The notes beneath the pieces were generated by a model. It had not been told where the DNA came from. It did not search any database and worked only from the letters and a program-made list of their open reading frames with translations. Positions 25,329 to 34,001 of a stretch of 64,000 nt of DNA are shown here, piece after piece. Within the stretch, counting starts at the first letter, position 1. Each line of letters starts with the position of its first letter. Source of the stretch: an uncultured Flavobacteriaceae bacterium (GTDB taxonomy: Bacteria; Bacteroidota; Bacteroidia; Flavobacteriales; Flavobacteriaceae); contig CANLUS010000006.1 in the NCBI GenBank assembly GCA_947494325.1, positions 124,001-188,000 on the forward strand, given 5' to 3'. Position numbers and translations under genes: made by a program.

Positions 25329-26147
25329 ATGTCAAATCAAGAAAATAATGCCTATATTTTAGGTACCGAAACTGCCGAATTACATCGGTTGGGCCTTCAA
25401 CATCAAGTCTGGGCAAGTGAAGCTATTAGAGGATGGGATCTCGCAGGTTTTACCGCAGGGCATACCTTATTGGATATGGGGTGTGGACCAGGATTCTGTA
25501 CTACTGAATTGGCATATATTGCTGGTGAGAAAGGGCGCGTTATTGGAGTTGATAAGTCTGCACATTTTATAAATTTCTTGCACCAAGTTACGGAACAGTT
25601 TTCATTAAATATTGAAGCACAATGTGCTGATTTTGATACTATGGTGTTGCCAGAAAATTCTTTAGACGGCATTTATTCTCGCTGGGCTTTTGCCTGGGTT
25701 CCGAATCCAAAAGAAATCATAGCGAAACTTTATAAAGCCCTAAAAAAAGGAGGGACCGTTGTCACACATGAATATTTTGATTGGTCGACTTTACAAACAG
25801 TACCACATAAGGCCGGATTGGCCAAAGGAATAGCTGCGGCTTTACAAAGTTTAAAAGATCAAAATGGTGCAATTGACATTGGTAGAAATCTACCTATATA
25901 TTTTGAAAATGCAGGTTTTAAAATTGTAAGTACCCGACCCATGGCTAAAATGGCTACACCAAAAGAGTTCACCTGGAACTGGCCCAAAAGTTTCTTTACG
26001 ATTTATTTGCCAAAATTAGTTGAATCTGGCTATCTAACAAATGATGAGGTTATACGAGCGCTTAAAGAATTTGATGAATTGGATACAGCGCAAGGAGCTA
26101 CCATATTTTGCCCAACAATGAGAGAGGTAATTGCTCGTAAGTTGTGA
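25329..26147 (+). CDS. Class I SAM-dependent methyltransferase
   Basis: A 272-residue Rossmann-fold methyltransferase. Motif I is LLDMGCGPGFCTTELAY near residues 48-64, followed by RVIGVDKSAHFI (motif II), a middle DG(I)YSRWAFAWVPNP (motif IV/post) and KGGTVVTHEYFDWST. It resembles the UbiE/arsenite-type small-molecule methyltransferases; the substrate is unknown. It stands alone between a divergent helicase and a convergent DinB-fold gene whose stop abuts its own. No -7 element is convincing upstream. Confidence 0.88.
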   Translation: MSNQENNAYILGTETAELHRLGLQHQVWASEAIRGWDLAGFTAGHTLLDMGCGPGFCTTELAYIAGEKGRVIGVDKSAHFINFLHQVTEQFSLNIEAQCADFDTMVLPENSLDGIYSRWAFAWVPNPKEIIAKLYKALKKGGTVVTHEYFDWSTLQTVPHKAGLAKGIAAALQSLKDQNGAIDIGRNLPIYFENAGFKIVSTRPMAKMATPKEFTWNWPKSFFTIYLPKLVESGYLTNDEVIRALKEFDELDTAQGATIFCPTMREVIARKL

Positions 26148-26672
26148 TTAATAATTATTTTTTAAGGAATGTAAATGATGCTCAGTGTGATGAGCAGTCC
26201 ACATCACGAGTTCACGAACTGGCATTTTACCCATGAGTGGATGTGGCAAAATTAGATTGTCTAATTTTCTATCCTTCCATTTAAGAGTTTTATGTTGTAA
26301 TTTCTTATTCTGAATCTTTAAACTTGTAAGGATTGCATCTTTTTTAGCTACCGTAGGTGCTTTTAGTTTCTCATTAAATTTTTCGGCTCTTTCTAAATTT
26401 GCAGCTAATTTTTCTTCGTATCGCTCTGCCACAGCATCGTATGACCTAACTTCTCTATTGGCCGAACCATATTTGTATTTTAGTAAAAAACTTGGGAAAC
26501 TCATAGCATGATTTAATAATTGTAAACTATTCAATAAATGCTGTACATGTTGTCCGACTGTCCATTTACCTTCTGGTCCATCAATCCATTTTTCTTCAGG
26601 CTGATTTTCTAACCAATTAAAAAGTTCTTGATGCTTTTGTTCAAGCAATTCGGTAATCACTTTTTTGTCCAT
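26148..26672 (-). CDS. DinB-fold (DinB_2) protein
   Basis: A 174-residue soluble four-helix protein of the DinB/YfiT metal-dependent hydrolase superfamily. The start at 26672 (MDKKVITELLEQKHQELFNWLE) removes an upstream non-conserved leader. Three metal-binding histidine positions are recognisable: one in GQHVQHLLNS near residue 44, and two in MWTAHHTEHHLHSL near the C-terminus. The family includes thiol transferases (bacillithiol/mycothiol S-transferases), but members from Bacteroidota are mostly uncharacterised. It lies downstream of the DoxX-like gene on the same strand. Confidence 0.82.
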   Translation of the reverse strand: MDKKVITELLEQKHQELFNWLENQPEEKWIDGPEGKWTVGQHVQHLLNSLQLLNHAMSFPSFLLKYKYGSANREVRSYDAVAERYEEKLAANLERAEKFNEKLKAPTVAKKDAILTSLKIQNKKLQHKTLKWKDRKLDNLILPHPLMGKMPVRELVMWTAHHTEHHLHSLKNNY

Positions 26673-26717
26673 AAATAGAAGGTTTGATACGTTAAATATA
26701 TAAAAAAACACAAAGAA

Positions 26718-27332
26718 TCACTTCATTCTGTTGTAAACACTTCGTTTTTTATATCCAATGACAAATCCGATAATTCCGACAATAGGGAACGCCAAAAACC
26801 AAAAGAAAATATTTTGTTGGTTCATAAATGCTTTAAAGGTAATGGCTAGCATTAAAAATACAAATCCAATTTCTTGCCATATGGTATCATTTTCAAGTCG
26901 ATCAGCCTCCATTTGTTTTGGTATTCCATTTACTATTATTTTGAAAGTATCCCAATCCCAGATAATTAGTAGAAAATTTGCGAGTAACATCAATGCCGTT
27001 ATAATTGGGGTGCCATTAAAATCATATGAAATCGTTATGATAAAGATATTTGCGATTATAGGTAAATTCATGAGTGCACCCAGTTTCGCATAGCGTTGTG
27101 TTAGTAATAAAAAACCGGCAATGAATTGAGCAATTCCTATAAACCTCCAATAGATGCCAGATTGATACATTGTTTCAAAAAAATGCCATGCCGAATTTAT
27201 TGGATTTTCAGCACCACTTTCCGCTGTAAATCTTAGGCCTTGTATTTTTACTAGACTAGCAAAAACAAACGCAAAACCGATTGCGTAACGGGTATAAATT
27301 ATGAATACCTGAGGGAAAAACTTATCTTTCAT
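26718..27332 (-). CDS. DoxX-like multi-pass membrane protein
   Basis: A 204-residue inner membrane protein with about five or six hydrophobic helices (for example YAIGFAFVFASLVKI, FIGIAQFIAGFLLL, LANFLLIIWDW, FWFLAFPIVGIIGFVIGY). The N-terminal helix with YAIGFAFVFASLVKI and the FIAGFLLL segment fit the DoxX/TQO-small-subunit-like family. That family has roles in respiratory chains or membrane redox stress responses in some bacteria; here no function is assigned. It sits between two DinB-fold genes on the minus strand with gaps of about 45 and 98 bases. Confidence 0.7.
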   Translation of the reverse strand: MKDKFFPQVFIIYTRYAIGFAFVFASLVKIQGLRFTAESGAENPINSAWHFFETMYQSGIYWRFIGIAQFIAGFLLLTQRYAKLGALMNLPIIANIFIITISYDFNGTPIITALMLLANFLLIIWDWDTFKIIVNGIPKQMEADRLENDTIWQEIGFVFLMLAITFKAFMNQQNIFFWFLAFPIVGIIGFVIGYKKRSVYNRMK

Positions 27333-27430
27333 AAGGCACTTAGTTGAGTCGTTTGTAGTATGACGATAAAGACAAGAGATTGTTACTTAAGTGGATAGGT
27401 CATGTCATTTTTAGCATGTAAATACTAAAA

Positions 27431-27985
27431 TTAGAGGTCATCTGTGAAATGCCCACTGTGTTTCCCCTTACTAAACTTTTCATCATTAAAAGTTTTTGAC
27501 TCATTTTTAGGAATCGATAAACTTTGCCATTCAGTATCTTTTATCAGTGTTCCTATAAAAACAAGTTGGCCAATATGATATGCGTAGTGTGCGAGTTGTC
27601 TATTGATTGCATCTACTACAGTTTGTCCTTGATTACGGATGTAAATAGTGCGACTCAGGTCTTCGGCTTTTAGCGGATCAATCGCATTAAATAAACATTG
27701 CCACCCTTGTTCCCAGGAGGCCATCATCTCCTTTTTGGAGTTGTAACTATCTTCAAATTCGCTATCTCTATGTCTCCACTCTTTTTCACCATCTTCGTCT
27801 AAAAAATTTGTCCAGCGAGAAAGCATGTTTCCAACGATATGCTTTACAATTATAGAAATAGTGTTACTATAGTGATTATATTTCCAATGAATTTCTTCAT
27901 CATTAAGCTGGTCAAAAGTTTTATCTCCGAGACTTTTATAATAATTAAATTGTTTATATATACCTTCTAAATAATTCGTATCCAT
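27431..27985 (-). CDS. DUF1572 (DinB-like) family protein
   Basis: A 184-residue soluble protein. The features of the DUF1572 branch of the DinB superfamily are visible: an N-terminal helix (LEGIYKQFNYYKSLGDKTFDQL), SIIVKHIVGNMLSRWTNFL with the first histidine, and INRQLAHYAYHIGQLVFIG with two further histidines in the expected HxxxH position. A metal-binding site is therefore likely. It has a variable, charged C-terminus (KTFNDEKFSKGKHSGHFTDDL). The family has no fixed reaction. It lies immediately downstream of the terminator that ends the msrB operon. Confidence 0.82.
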   Translation of the reverse strand: MDTNYLEGIYKQFNYYKSLGDKTFDQLNDEEIHWKYNHYSNTISIIVKHIVGNMLSRWTNFLDEDGEKEWRHRDSEFEDSYNSKKEMMASWEQGWQCLFNAIDPLKAEDLSRTIYIRNQGQTVVDAINRQLAHYAYHIGQLVFIGTLIKDTEWQSLSIPKNESKTFNDEKFSKGKHSGHFTDDL

Positions 27986-27990
27986 AGATA

Positions 27991-28020
27991 AAAAAAAGAG
28001 TTCTCTAAAATGAGAACTCT
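27991..28020 (-). terminator. Terminator of the hydrolase-msrB operon
   Basis: On the minus strand, a 9-base-pair stem (AGAGTTCTC, 27997-28005; GAGAACTCT, 28012-28020) with a six-base loop, followed by a T-run. It lies between msrB and the DUF1572 gene, so it ends the upstream minus-strand operon. Confidence 0.82.
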
Positions 28021-28046
28021 AATTTAACTAATATAATCTAATTTAC

Positions 28047-28442
28047 TTAAGTCGTTTTTACAAATTTAATGGAGCTAGTATTTACACAGTAACGCTTACC
28101 AGTGGTATCTTTTGGCCCATCATCAAAAATATGTCCAATATGACCATCGCATGCAGCGCAGGTTATCTCGGTACGGATCATACCATGACTTAAATCTCTG
28201 GTCATTTCGATAGTACCTGGAATGGCATCATCAAAAGAAGGCCAACCACAATGTGACTCATATTTACTACCTGATTCAAACAGTTGCGTGTCGCAGGCTC
28301 TGCAATGATATGTACCTTTTTCAAAATGTTTTGTATAGCCATCCTCTCCGGGTCTATCGGTACCTTTTTGACGTAATACAAAGTATTCTTGTTCTGTCAA
28401 TTGTGCCTTCCATTCGGCATCTGTTTTTTTTATTTTTGTCAT
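28047..28442 (-). CDS. msrB: Peptide-methionine (R)-S-oxide reductase, cytosolic copy
   Basis: Reduces methionine-R-sulfoxide in proteins. 131 residues with no signal peptide, so it is cytosolic. Zinc cysteines are in two CxxC pairs (CRACDTQL and TCAACDGH). The SeIR/MsrB core is HCGWPSFDDAI and GHIGHIFDDGP, and the catalytic cysteine lies in RYCVNTSSIKF. It is paired in tandem with an exported copy five bases upstream. The pair probably covers two compartments (see the neighbouring entry). The operon ends in a hairpin 26 bases downstream. Confidence 0.95.
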   Translation of the reverse strand: MTKIKKTDAEWKAQLTEQEYFVLRQKGTDRPGEDGYTKHFEKGTYHCRACDTQLFESGSKYESHCGWPSFDDAIPGTIEMTRDLSHGMIRTEITCAACDGHIGHIFDDGPKDTTGKRYCVNTSSIKFVKTT

Positions 28443-28446
28443 GCAA

Positions 28447-28947
28447 TTAGTCTTTTGAAGAAGTGAATTTTAAGGCAACACCATTGATACAATGCCTCTG
28501 ACCAGTTGTTTTTGCGGGGCCATCGTTAAAAACATGTCCTAAATGGCCTCCACAAGTGCCACATAATAATTCATTTCGTGCAACTCCTATTTTATAATCA
28601 ACATCTGTATCGATACTATTTTTAATAGCCCTGTCAAACGAAGGCCATCCTGTACCTGAGTCAAATTTATGTTGGGATTCATATAAGGGTGTATTACATG
28701 CAGCACAAGCATATACCCCTTTCTCGTATTTCTTATTAAGCTCACTGCTAAAAGGCCTTTCGGTTCCTGCCTGTCTTAATACAAAAAATTGCATATCTGT
28801 TAATTCCTTCTTCCATTCACTTTCGGTCTTAGATACTTTGTATGTCTTGGAAGTCTTTGCTTTCGATGAATTCTCTTTCTTTTCTTGCGCTGTCGAGTTA
28901 CAGCTAACAACTAAGAATACTACAGTTATAAAAAATAGATGTTTCAT
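28447..28947 (-). CDS. msrB: Peptide-methionine (R)-S-oxide reductase, exported lipoprotein copy
   Basis: A 166-residue MsrB paralogue with a lipoprotein signal (LFFITVVFLVVSC, cysteine at residue 16) and a Lys/Ser-rich linker of about 25 residues. The domain keeps both zinc CxxC pairs (CAACNTPL, LCGTCGGH), GTGWPSFDRAI, HLGHVFNDGP and the catalytic cysteine in RHCINGVALKF. It is thus expected to repair oxidised envelope proteins, complementing the cytosolic copy. The two genes are four bases apart and cotranscribed with the alpha/beta hydrolase upstream. No methionine sulfoxide reductase A is in the window. Confidence 0.93.
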   Translation of the reverse strand: MKHLFFITVVFLVVSCNSTAQEKKENSSKAKTSKTYKVSKTESEWKKELTDMQFFVLRQAGTERPFSSELNKKYEKGVYACAACNTPLYESQHKFDSGTGWPSFDRAIKNSIDTDVDYKIGVARNELLCGTCGGHLGHVFNDGPAKTTGQRHCINGVALKFTSSKD

Positions 28948-28951
28948 TGAT

Positions 28952-29821
28952 TTATGTACGTTTAATAAATTCGGCTATCCTGCTACTTATGTTTTTGTCT
29001 CTTAAAATACTTCGATGACCTAATCCATTGGTCACTAAAAGTTCTCCATGTTCTAAATTTTGACGCAATTTATAAGCACTACTTACATTTACATCATTAT
29101 CTTGTGTATCATGAATGACTAAAGTCGGAATCGTAACTTTTTTAGCAGATTGTCCTGCAGCAAAAACTTCGATATCTCCTTTGAATTTACTATCTAATCG
29201 CTTTTTTAAGTGTGAAGACATTTTTTTCTTTAAGCCTAAAGCTTTCACAAGATTATCTAGAATAGTTCTTATTTTAAATTCTGTACCTATGAGCACTAGT
29301 TTCTTAATTTTCAAACCTTCAGAAACACTTTTAAGCAATGAAATTGAACCAAAAGAATGCCCAACAGCCGCTTCAAATGGGCCATAGGTTTCACTCAAGA
29401 AATTAATGGTTTCTACGAATTCTACCGGAGTAGTAGTTTTACCTTGAGACAAACCATGGGCTGGTCCGTCAAAGCTTATAATCATCATCCCATTTTCCAA
29501 AAGCTTATCGGCAATGGCATACATCTGAGTACCTCGACCTGACCAACCATGCGCCATTAAGACTTTGTGTTTCGAATAACCATAAGTATAGACCATAACT
29601 TCGTAACCGAGTGCGGGAATAAGTACCATTTCTTTTTTTGCACTTTCACGCATCATTTCTTCTCTTTCTGGAGTTTTATGTTTGAGTGGTGTTATAAATA
29701 GCTTTGCCATAAAAGAGGCCGTCGCTCCTTTTGAAAAGAGTTGCATCGTTTTAACTGTTCTCACAACTCGCGTCGGAATGCCATAGTTATTAGATTTATC
29801 GGATGTTGAATTTTCTTTCAT
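28952..29821 (-). CDS. Alpha/beta hydrolase
   Basis: A 289-residue hydrolase, start at 29821 (MKENSTSDKSNNYGIPTR); an upstream start at 29935 would add an unlikely leader. The fold motifs are visible: the oxyanion segment VLMAHGWSGRGTQ near 90-102, ISFDGPAHGLSQG, the nucleophile elbow VGHSFGS (G-H-S-F-G) near 165, the acid in HDTQDNDV, and the histidine in GLGHRSI. The catalytic triad therefore looks complete. The substrate is unknown. The gene starts the msrB operon: its stop is four bases before the exported msrB start. Confidence 0.87.
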   Translation of the reverse strand: MKENSTSDKSNNYGIPTRVVRTVKTMQLFSKGATASFMAKLFITPLKHKTPEREEMMRESAKKEMVLIPALGYEVMVYTYGYSKHKVLMAHGWSGRGTQMYAIADKLLENGMMIISFDGPAHGLSQGKTTTPVEFVETINFLSETYGPFEAAVGHSFGSISLLKSVSEGLKIKKLVLIGTEFKIRTILDNLVKALGLKKKMSSHLKKRLDSKFKGDIEVFAAGQSAKKVTIPTLVIHDTQDNDVNVSSAYKLRQNLEHGELLVTNGLGHRSILRDKNISSRIAEFIKRT

Positions 29822-29880
29822 AACTACGAATTTATGCAAAATTTGTATATTTACTGATAAATCAATAAATGAATAGTGAG

Positions 29881-30699
29881 ATGAAAAAAACAATAGCAAT
29901 TGTAGTTGTATTAGGCTTTGTAATAAGCTGCGCAACTGTACCGATTACTGGAAGGAAGCAGTTTAGTTTGGTTAGTGATGCGAAAATTTTGCCAATGGCA
30001 TTTCAACAATATCAGGGCTTTTTAGAGCAGAATAAATTATCTTCAAATGCTGCAATGACAAATCAGTTAAAATCGGTAGGTAAGCGGATTTCGGGAGCGG
30101 TAGATCGCTATATGCGGGCAAATGGGATGGCTGCAAAGGCCGATGCATATAGATGGGAATTTAATTTAATAGAGGATAAAACTGTAAATGCATGGGCGAT
30201 GCCTGGTGGAAAGACAGTATTTTATACTGGAATTATGCCAATTGCTAAGAATGTAGACGGTGTAGCTGCCATTATGGGGCATGAGGTAGCACATGCTTTT
30301 GCACGACATGGTGCAGAGAGAATGTCAACAGGTATGTTGGCACAAGCAGGAGGATTAGCTACGGCACTTCTTACCGGAGGTAAAGATCCTAAGCAACAGC
30401 AATTATGGATGACGGCATATGGTGTCGGTTCTCAATTGGGGCAGTTGAAATTTAGTCGCACACATGAAACCGAAGCTGATAAATTAGGCGTGGTATTCAT
30501 GATTATGGCCGGTTATAATCCTGCAGAATCTGTAAATGTTTGGGTTCGAATGGGACAACAGCCAGGAGCACAAAACGCACCACCAGAATTCTTAAGCACG
30601 CATCCTTCAAATCAAACGAGGATTAAAGAATTGACAGCTTGGATTCCTCAAGCCAAGGTAATTGCTAAAAGGCTAAATGCTCAAACGATGGCAAATTAA
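29881..30699 (+). CDS. M48-family zinc metalloprotease lipoprotein (LoiP/BepA-like)
   Basis: A 272-residue exported metalloprotease. The start at 29881 gives a lipoprotein signal (MKKTIAIVVVLGFVISC, lipobox Cys at residue 17); 29869 would add four residues. The zinc motif HEVAHAFARH is near 134-143, with a third ligand in HETEADKLG. The VPITGRKQFSLV segment is the typical opening of periplasmic M48 enzymes that degrade misfolded outer-membrane proteins. It probably acts in envelope quality control. A hairpin follows the gene before the next one. Confidence 0.92.
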   Translation: MKKTIAIVVVLGFVISCATVPITGRKQFSLVSDAKILPMAFQQYQGFLEQNKLSSNAAMTNQLKSVGKRISGAVDRYMRANGMAAKADAYRWEFNLIEDKTVNAWAMPGGKTVFYTGIMPIAKNVDGVAAIMGHEVAHAFARHGAERMSTGMLAQAGGLATALLTGGKDPKQQQLWMTAYGVGSQLGQLKFSRTHETEADKLGVVFMIMAGYNPAESVNVWVRMGQQPGAQNAPPEFLSTHPSNQTRIKELTAWIPQAKVIAKRLNAQTMAN

Positions 30700-30725
30700 C
30701 TTTAACAATAAAATTAGTACATTGT

Positions 30726-30750
30726 GAGCCGTTCTATAATAGAACGGCTC
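30726..30750 (+). terminator. Possible terminator after the M48 protease gene
   Basis: A strong 10-base-pair stem GAGCCGTTCT / AGAACGGCTC with a five-base loop ATAAT. The T-run that follows is short (TTAATTTA), so termination may be weak or factor-assisted. Confidence 0.55.
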
Positions 30751-30772
30751 TTAATTTATCAAGACACCCTAT

Positions 30773-32077
30773 ATGTTACAACGTGGCGACAAAAAACTAA
30801 TCAATGCTTGGGCATTTTACGATTGGGCAAATTCAGTATATTCTTTAGTTATTGGAACAGCGGTATTCCCAATTTATTATGAATCGGTAACTGAAAGCGG
30901 AGATGGAATCGTAGAATTTCTTGGAACCGAATGGTATAATACCACAGTTTATTCTTATGCCCTAGGGTTATCTTTTCTAATTGTAGCTCTTCTCTCTCCA
31001 ATTTTATCGGCTATTGCCGATTATACCGGAAACAAAGAGAAGTTTTTACGTTTTTTCTGTTTTCTAGGTTCTCTTTCAGTCATGGCATTATTTTTCTTTA
31101 CAGGAAAGGAAAATGTATGGATTGGAATTGTGTTTACCATTTTAGCTAGTATTGGTTTTTGGGGAAGTATTGTCTTTTATAATGCATATTTGCCCGAAGT
31201 GGCATTTCCTGAACAACAAGATAAAGCTAGTGCTAAGGGTTTTATGCTTGGCTATGCTGGTTCTGTTTTGCTGTTAGCTTTTAATCTATCTATGGTAATG
31301 AAACCCGACTTATACGGAATTACAGACTCTACTTTACCAGCTCGAATTTCATTTTTAACCGTTGGAATATGGTGGATAGGATTCGCTCAATATACATTTA
31401 AGCATTTACCAAATAATCCATATAAAAGGAAGCCTGAAAAGGATTATATTTTTAAGGGATATAAAGAATTGCAATTAGTTTTTAAAGAAATCAAAACGCA
31501 ATCTCAACTGAAAATATTACTAATCTCTTTTTTCTTGTATAGTGTGGGTGTTCAGACTATTATTTTGCTAGCCTCCGTTTTTGGAACAAAGGATTTAGGT
31601 CTTGAAACAAGTAATCTTATTGTGACCATATTATTGATACAGATTGTTGGTATTGTTGGTGCTTATTTGTTTTCGCGCTTATCAGATAAAATAGGTAATA
31701 TTAAAGCGTTAAAAATTACTATCATTATATGGGCTTGCGCCTGTGTTGGAGCCTATATGCTTAATAAGGAAGATCCGAGTGTAAATCTTAAATTTTACGC
31801 TTTAGGAGGCTTCTTAGGCTTGGTACTTGGAGCCATTCAGACACTCTCTAGATCGACGTATTCAAAATTAATTCCGGACGAAACACAAGATCATGCCACC
31901 TATTTTAGCTTTTTTGATGTAACTGAAAAAATTGCCATTGTTGTTGGGATGATTATTGCAGGTATTGTTACCTCATATACAAGTTCACTTCGATTGTTTA
32001 TTTTGATTTTGGCAGTATTTTTTATTGCAGGATTTATTGTGCTGAGTTTTATGAAGGGATCGAAATATGTAAAATAA
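30773..32077 (+). CDS. MFS transporter of the UMF1/Atg22-like family
   Basis: A 434-residue protein with about 12 hydrophobic segments. The N-terminus is characteristic of the UMF1 (vacuole effluxer Atg22-like) transporters: LINAWAFYDWANSVYSLVIGTAVFPIYY. Loop motifs include ILSAIADYTGNKEKFL, GFWGSIVFYNAYLPEVAF, and LGAIQTLSRSTYSKLIP in the second half. These proteins are thought to export or exchange solutes such as amino acids, but bacterial members are uncharacterised. It stands alone and shares a bidirectional terminator with the convergent helicase gene. Confidence 0.88.
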   Translation: MLQRGDKKLINAWAFYDWANSVYSLVIGTAVFPIYYESVTESGDGIVEFLGTEWYNTTVYSYALGLSFLIVALLSPILSAIADYTGNKEKFLRFFCFLGSLSVMALFFFTGKENVWIGIVFTILASIGFWGSIVFYNAYLPEVAFPEQQDKASAKGFMLGYAGSVLLLAFNLSMVMKPDLYGITDSTLPARISFLTVGIWWIGFAQYTFKHLPNNPYKRKPEKDYIFKGYKELQLVFKEIKTQSQLKILLISFFLYSVGVQTIILLASVFGTKDLGLETSNLIVTILLIQIVGIVGAYLFSRLSDKIGNIKALKITIIIWACACVGAYMLNKEDPSVNLKFYALGGFLGLVLGAIQTLSRSTYSKLIPDETQDHATYFSFFDVTEKIAIVVGMIIAGIVTSYTSSLRLFILILAVFFIAGFIVLSFMKGSKYVK

Positions 32078-32115
32078 AAATAGCCGAAGTTTAAACTATA
32101 AACTACGGCTATTTT
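32077..32115. terminator. Bidirectional terminator between the MFS and DEAD-box genes
   Basis: Inverted arms AAAATAGCCG (32077-32086) and CGGCTATTTT (32106-32115), the stem continuing inwards with one mismatch to AGTTTA / AAACT. The flanking A and T runs permit termination in both directions. It overlaps the MFS stop codon. Confidence 0.82.
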
Positions 32116-32135
32116 AATAATCCTTTTATTAATTA

Positions 32136-33887
32136 TTATCTTCTTCTACTTCTACGACCACCGCCAGATTGTCCTCTATGGCCACCACCACTATGAGATG
32201 AAGAACGTCTTTTTCCGGCATCATTTCTAGAGCTGCCTGAACGCCGACCTCCACCGAAGCCTCCACTTTTCCTGCCTCTTGAACGTCCTTTAGGTTTTGT
32301 AGTTACTTCAACGATTACGGCTCTTCCTTCAAATTCAGTATTTTTAAAAGATTTTAAAACTTCATCGCCAAATTTCTTATCTATTTCGAAAAAAGAAAAG
32401 TTCTTCAAAATTTCAATTTGACCAATCTCAGCACTTTTCTTATTTAGATTTTCATTGATAAAACCAATTAATCTAGCTGGATTTAATTTATCCATTTTAC
32501 CCAAATTGATATAGAAACGAGTGAAATTTTCATCACTACTTCTTCTACGTTCCTTCGTATCATCACCATTTAAATCTTGAGCACCTTCATAATACGATAA
32601 GAATTGATTGAATTCTATGGACACAAATTTTCGAATTAACTCTTCTCTATCAACACCTTCTAATTGCGCATAAATACTATTTAAATAAGGTTCAATTTGA
32701 GAATCGTTTACTTCAACCGTTTTTATATTATCGATTAATTTGAACAGTTGTTTACCGCATATTTCTTCTCCATTAGGCACTTGTTTATGATCGAATTTCT
32801 TACCTATTTTCTTTTCAATTGGAGAAAGAATTCTCTTTTCTTTATTCGTAATAATAGCAATAGAAATACCCTTATTATGTGCTCTACCGGTTCTACCACT
32901 TCTGTGAGTATAAGATTCTATCTGATCTGGTAATTTATAATTAATGACATGGGTTAAACTATCTACATCCAATCCACGAGCTGCGACATCGGTCGCAACT
33001 AGAATTTGTAGATGTTTCGCCCTAAATTTTTGCATAACAATGTCACGTTGCGCTTGTGAAAGATCTCCATGCAATGAATCTGCATTATACCCATCAGCAA
33101 TCAGTTTTTCTGCAACATCTTTGGTTTCTCGACGTGTTCTACAAAAAACAATTCCGTAGATATCAGGATTGATATCTGCAATTCTCTTCAAGGCTGGGTA
33201 TCTATTTCTTTCAGAGACTAAATAATATTCATGAGAAACACTGTCAGTACCAGAATTACGTTTACCTGCGTCAATCTCAACAGGGTTATACATATAATTT
33301 TTCGCAATCGCATCTACTTCTCTTGGAAATGTGGCCGAAAATAAAAGTGTTTGTTTGTCTTCTGGTGTTACATGTAATACTTGATCTAGGTCTTCTTTGA
33401 AACCCATATTCAACATTTCATCGGCTTCATCTAGCACAACCCATTGAATATTCTCAAGTTTTAATTTTTTGCGATTTATCAAGTCAACCGTTCTACCGGG
33501 CGTACCTACTACTATTTGCGCTCCCTTTTTCAAACCTCTAATTTGGTCTTCTATGCTAGCACCTCCATAAACAGTTACAACATGTAAGTCTTTGATGTAC
33601 TTAGAAAACTCCTGAATGTTTTTACCTATTTGAATCGCTAATTCTCTGGTTGGAGATAGGATAATTGCCTGAGTGTTTTTGTTCTTAACGTCTACCTTTT
33701 CTATGATTGGTAAACTAAATGCAGCTGTTTTCCCGGTACCCGTTTGAGCGAACGCTTTTATATCATCGGTCGATGCTAAAACTTGTGGAATTGATTTCTT
33801 TTGAATTGGTGTAGGTTGCTCATACCCTAAATCATTGAGCGCTTTCAATATCGCCTGACCTAAGCCAAGCTCTTTAAATGTAGACAT
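32136..33887 (-). CDS. DEAD-box RNA helicase with DbpA-type RNA-binding domain and Gly/Arg tail
   Basis: A 583-residue DeaD/CsdA-like helicase. The core has GYEQPTPIQKKSIPQ (Q motif), AQTGTGKTAAF, PTRELAIQ, LDEADEMLNMGF, SAT and HRSGRTGRA. After the core, a DbpA/CsdA-type RNA-binding domain lies near residues 455-530 (FYINLGKMDKLNPARLIGFI, FFEIDKKFGDEV, FEGRAVIVEV). The C-terminal 50 residues are a Gly/Arg/Ser tail (for example KSGGFGGGRRSGSSRN). Such helicases unwind structured RNA during ribosome assembly and cold shock. A minus-strand TACTTTTG at 33966-33973 would give a leader of about 70 bases. Confidence 0.93.
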   Translation of the reverse strand: MSTFKELGLGQAILKALNDLGYEQPTPIQKKSIPQVLASTDDIKAFAQTGTGKTAAFSLPIIEKVDVKNKNTQAIILSPTRELAIQIGKNIQEFSKYIKDLHVVTVYGGASIEDQIRGLKKGAQIVVGTPGRTVDLINRKKLKLENIQWVVLDEADEMLNMGFKEDLDQVLHVTPEDKQTLLFSATFPREVDAIAKNYMYNPVEIDAGKRNSGTDSVSHEYYLVSERNRYPALKRIADINPDIYGIVFCRTRRETKDVAEKLIADGYNADSLHGDLSQAQRDIVMQKFRAKHLQILVATDVAARGLDVDSLTHVINYKLPDQIESYTHRSGRTGRAHNKGISIAIITNKEKRILSPIEKKIGKKFDHKQVPNGEEICGKQLFKLIDNIKTVEVNDSQIEPYLNSIYAQLEGVDREELIRKFVSIEFNQFLSYYEGAQDLNGDDTKERRRSSDENFTRFYINLGKMDKLNPARLIGFINENLNKKSAEIGQIEILKNFSFFEIDKKFGDEVLKSFKNTEFEGRAVIVEVTTKPKGRSRGRKSGGFGGGRRSGSSRNDAGKRRSSSHSGGGHRGQSGGGRRSRRR

Positions 33888-33965
33888 ATATTTTATTTAT
33901 CAAACTAAGGCCCCAAAGTAATATGCTCGCTAGCAGATAAATAAGCCCCTTGTTTTATGAGGCTG

Positions 33966-33973
33966 CAAAAGTA
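33966..33973 (-). promoter_or_regulatory. Candidate -7 element for the DbpA-domain helicase gene
   Basis: TACTTTTG on the minus strand matches TAnnTTTG. It is 79 bases from the start codon, which would leave an unusually long leader of about 70 bases; long leaders are known in cold-shock helicase mRNAs. A second, imperfect element (TACTTTGG) is nearer the gene. Confidence 0.35.
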
Positions 33974-34001
33974 CACTAAATATAATGAACTAAACTATGT
34001 A

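Noticed and set aside
30726-30750. The GAGCCGTTCT inverted repeat as an operator or mobile-element end
   Set aside because: It occurs once, sits right behind the M48 gene and has terminator geometry, although the T-run is weak.
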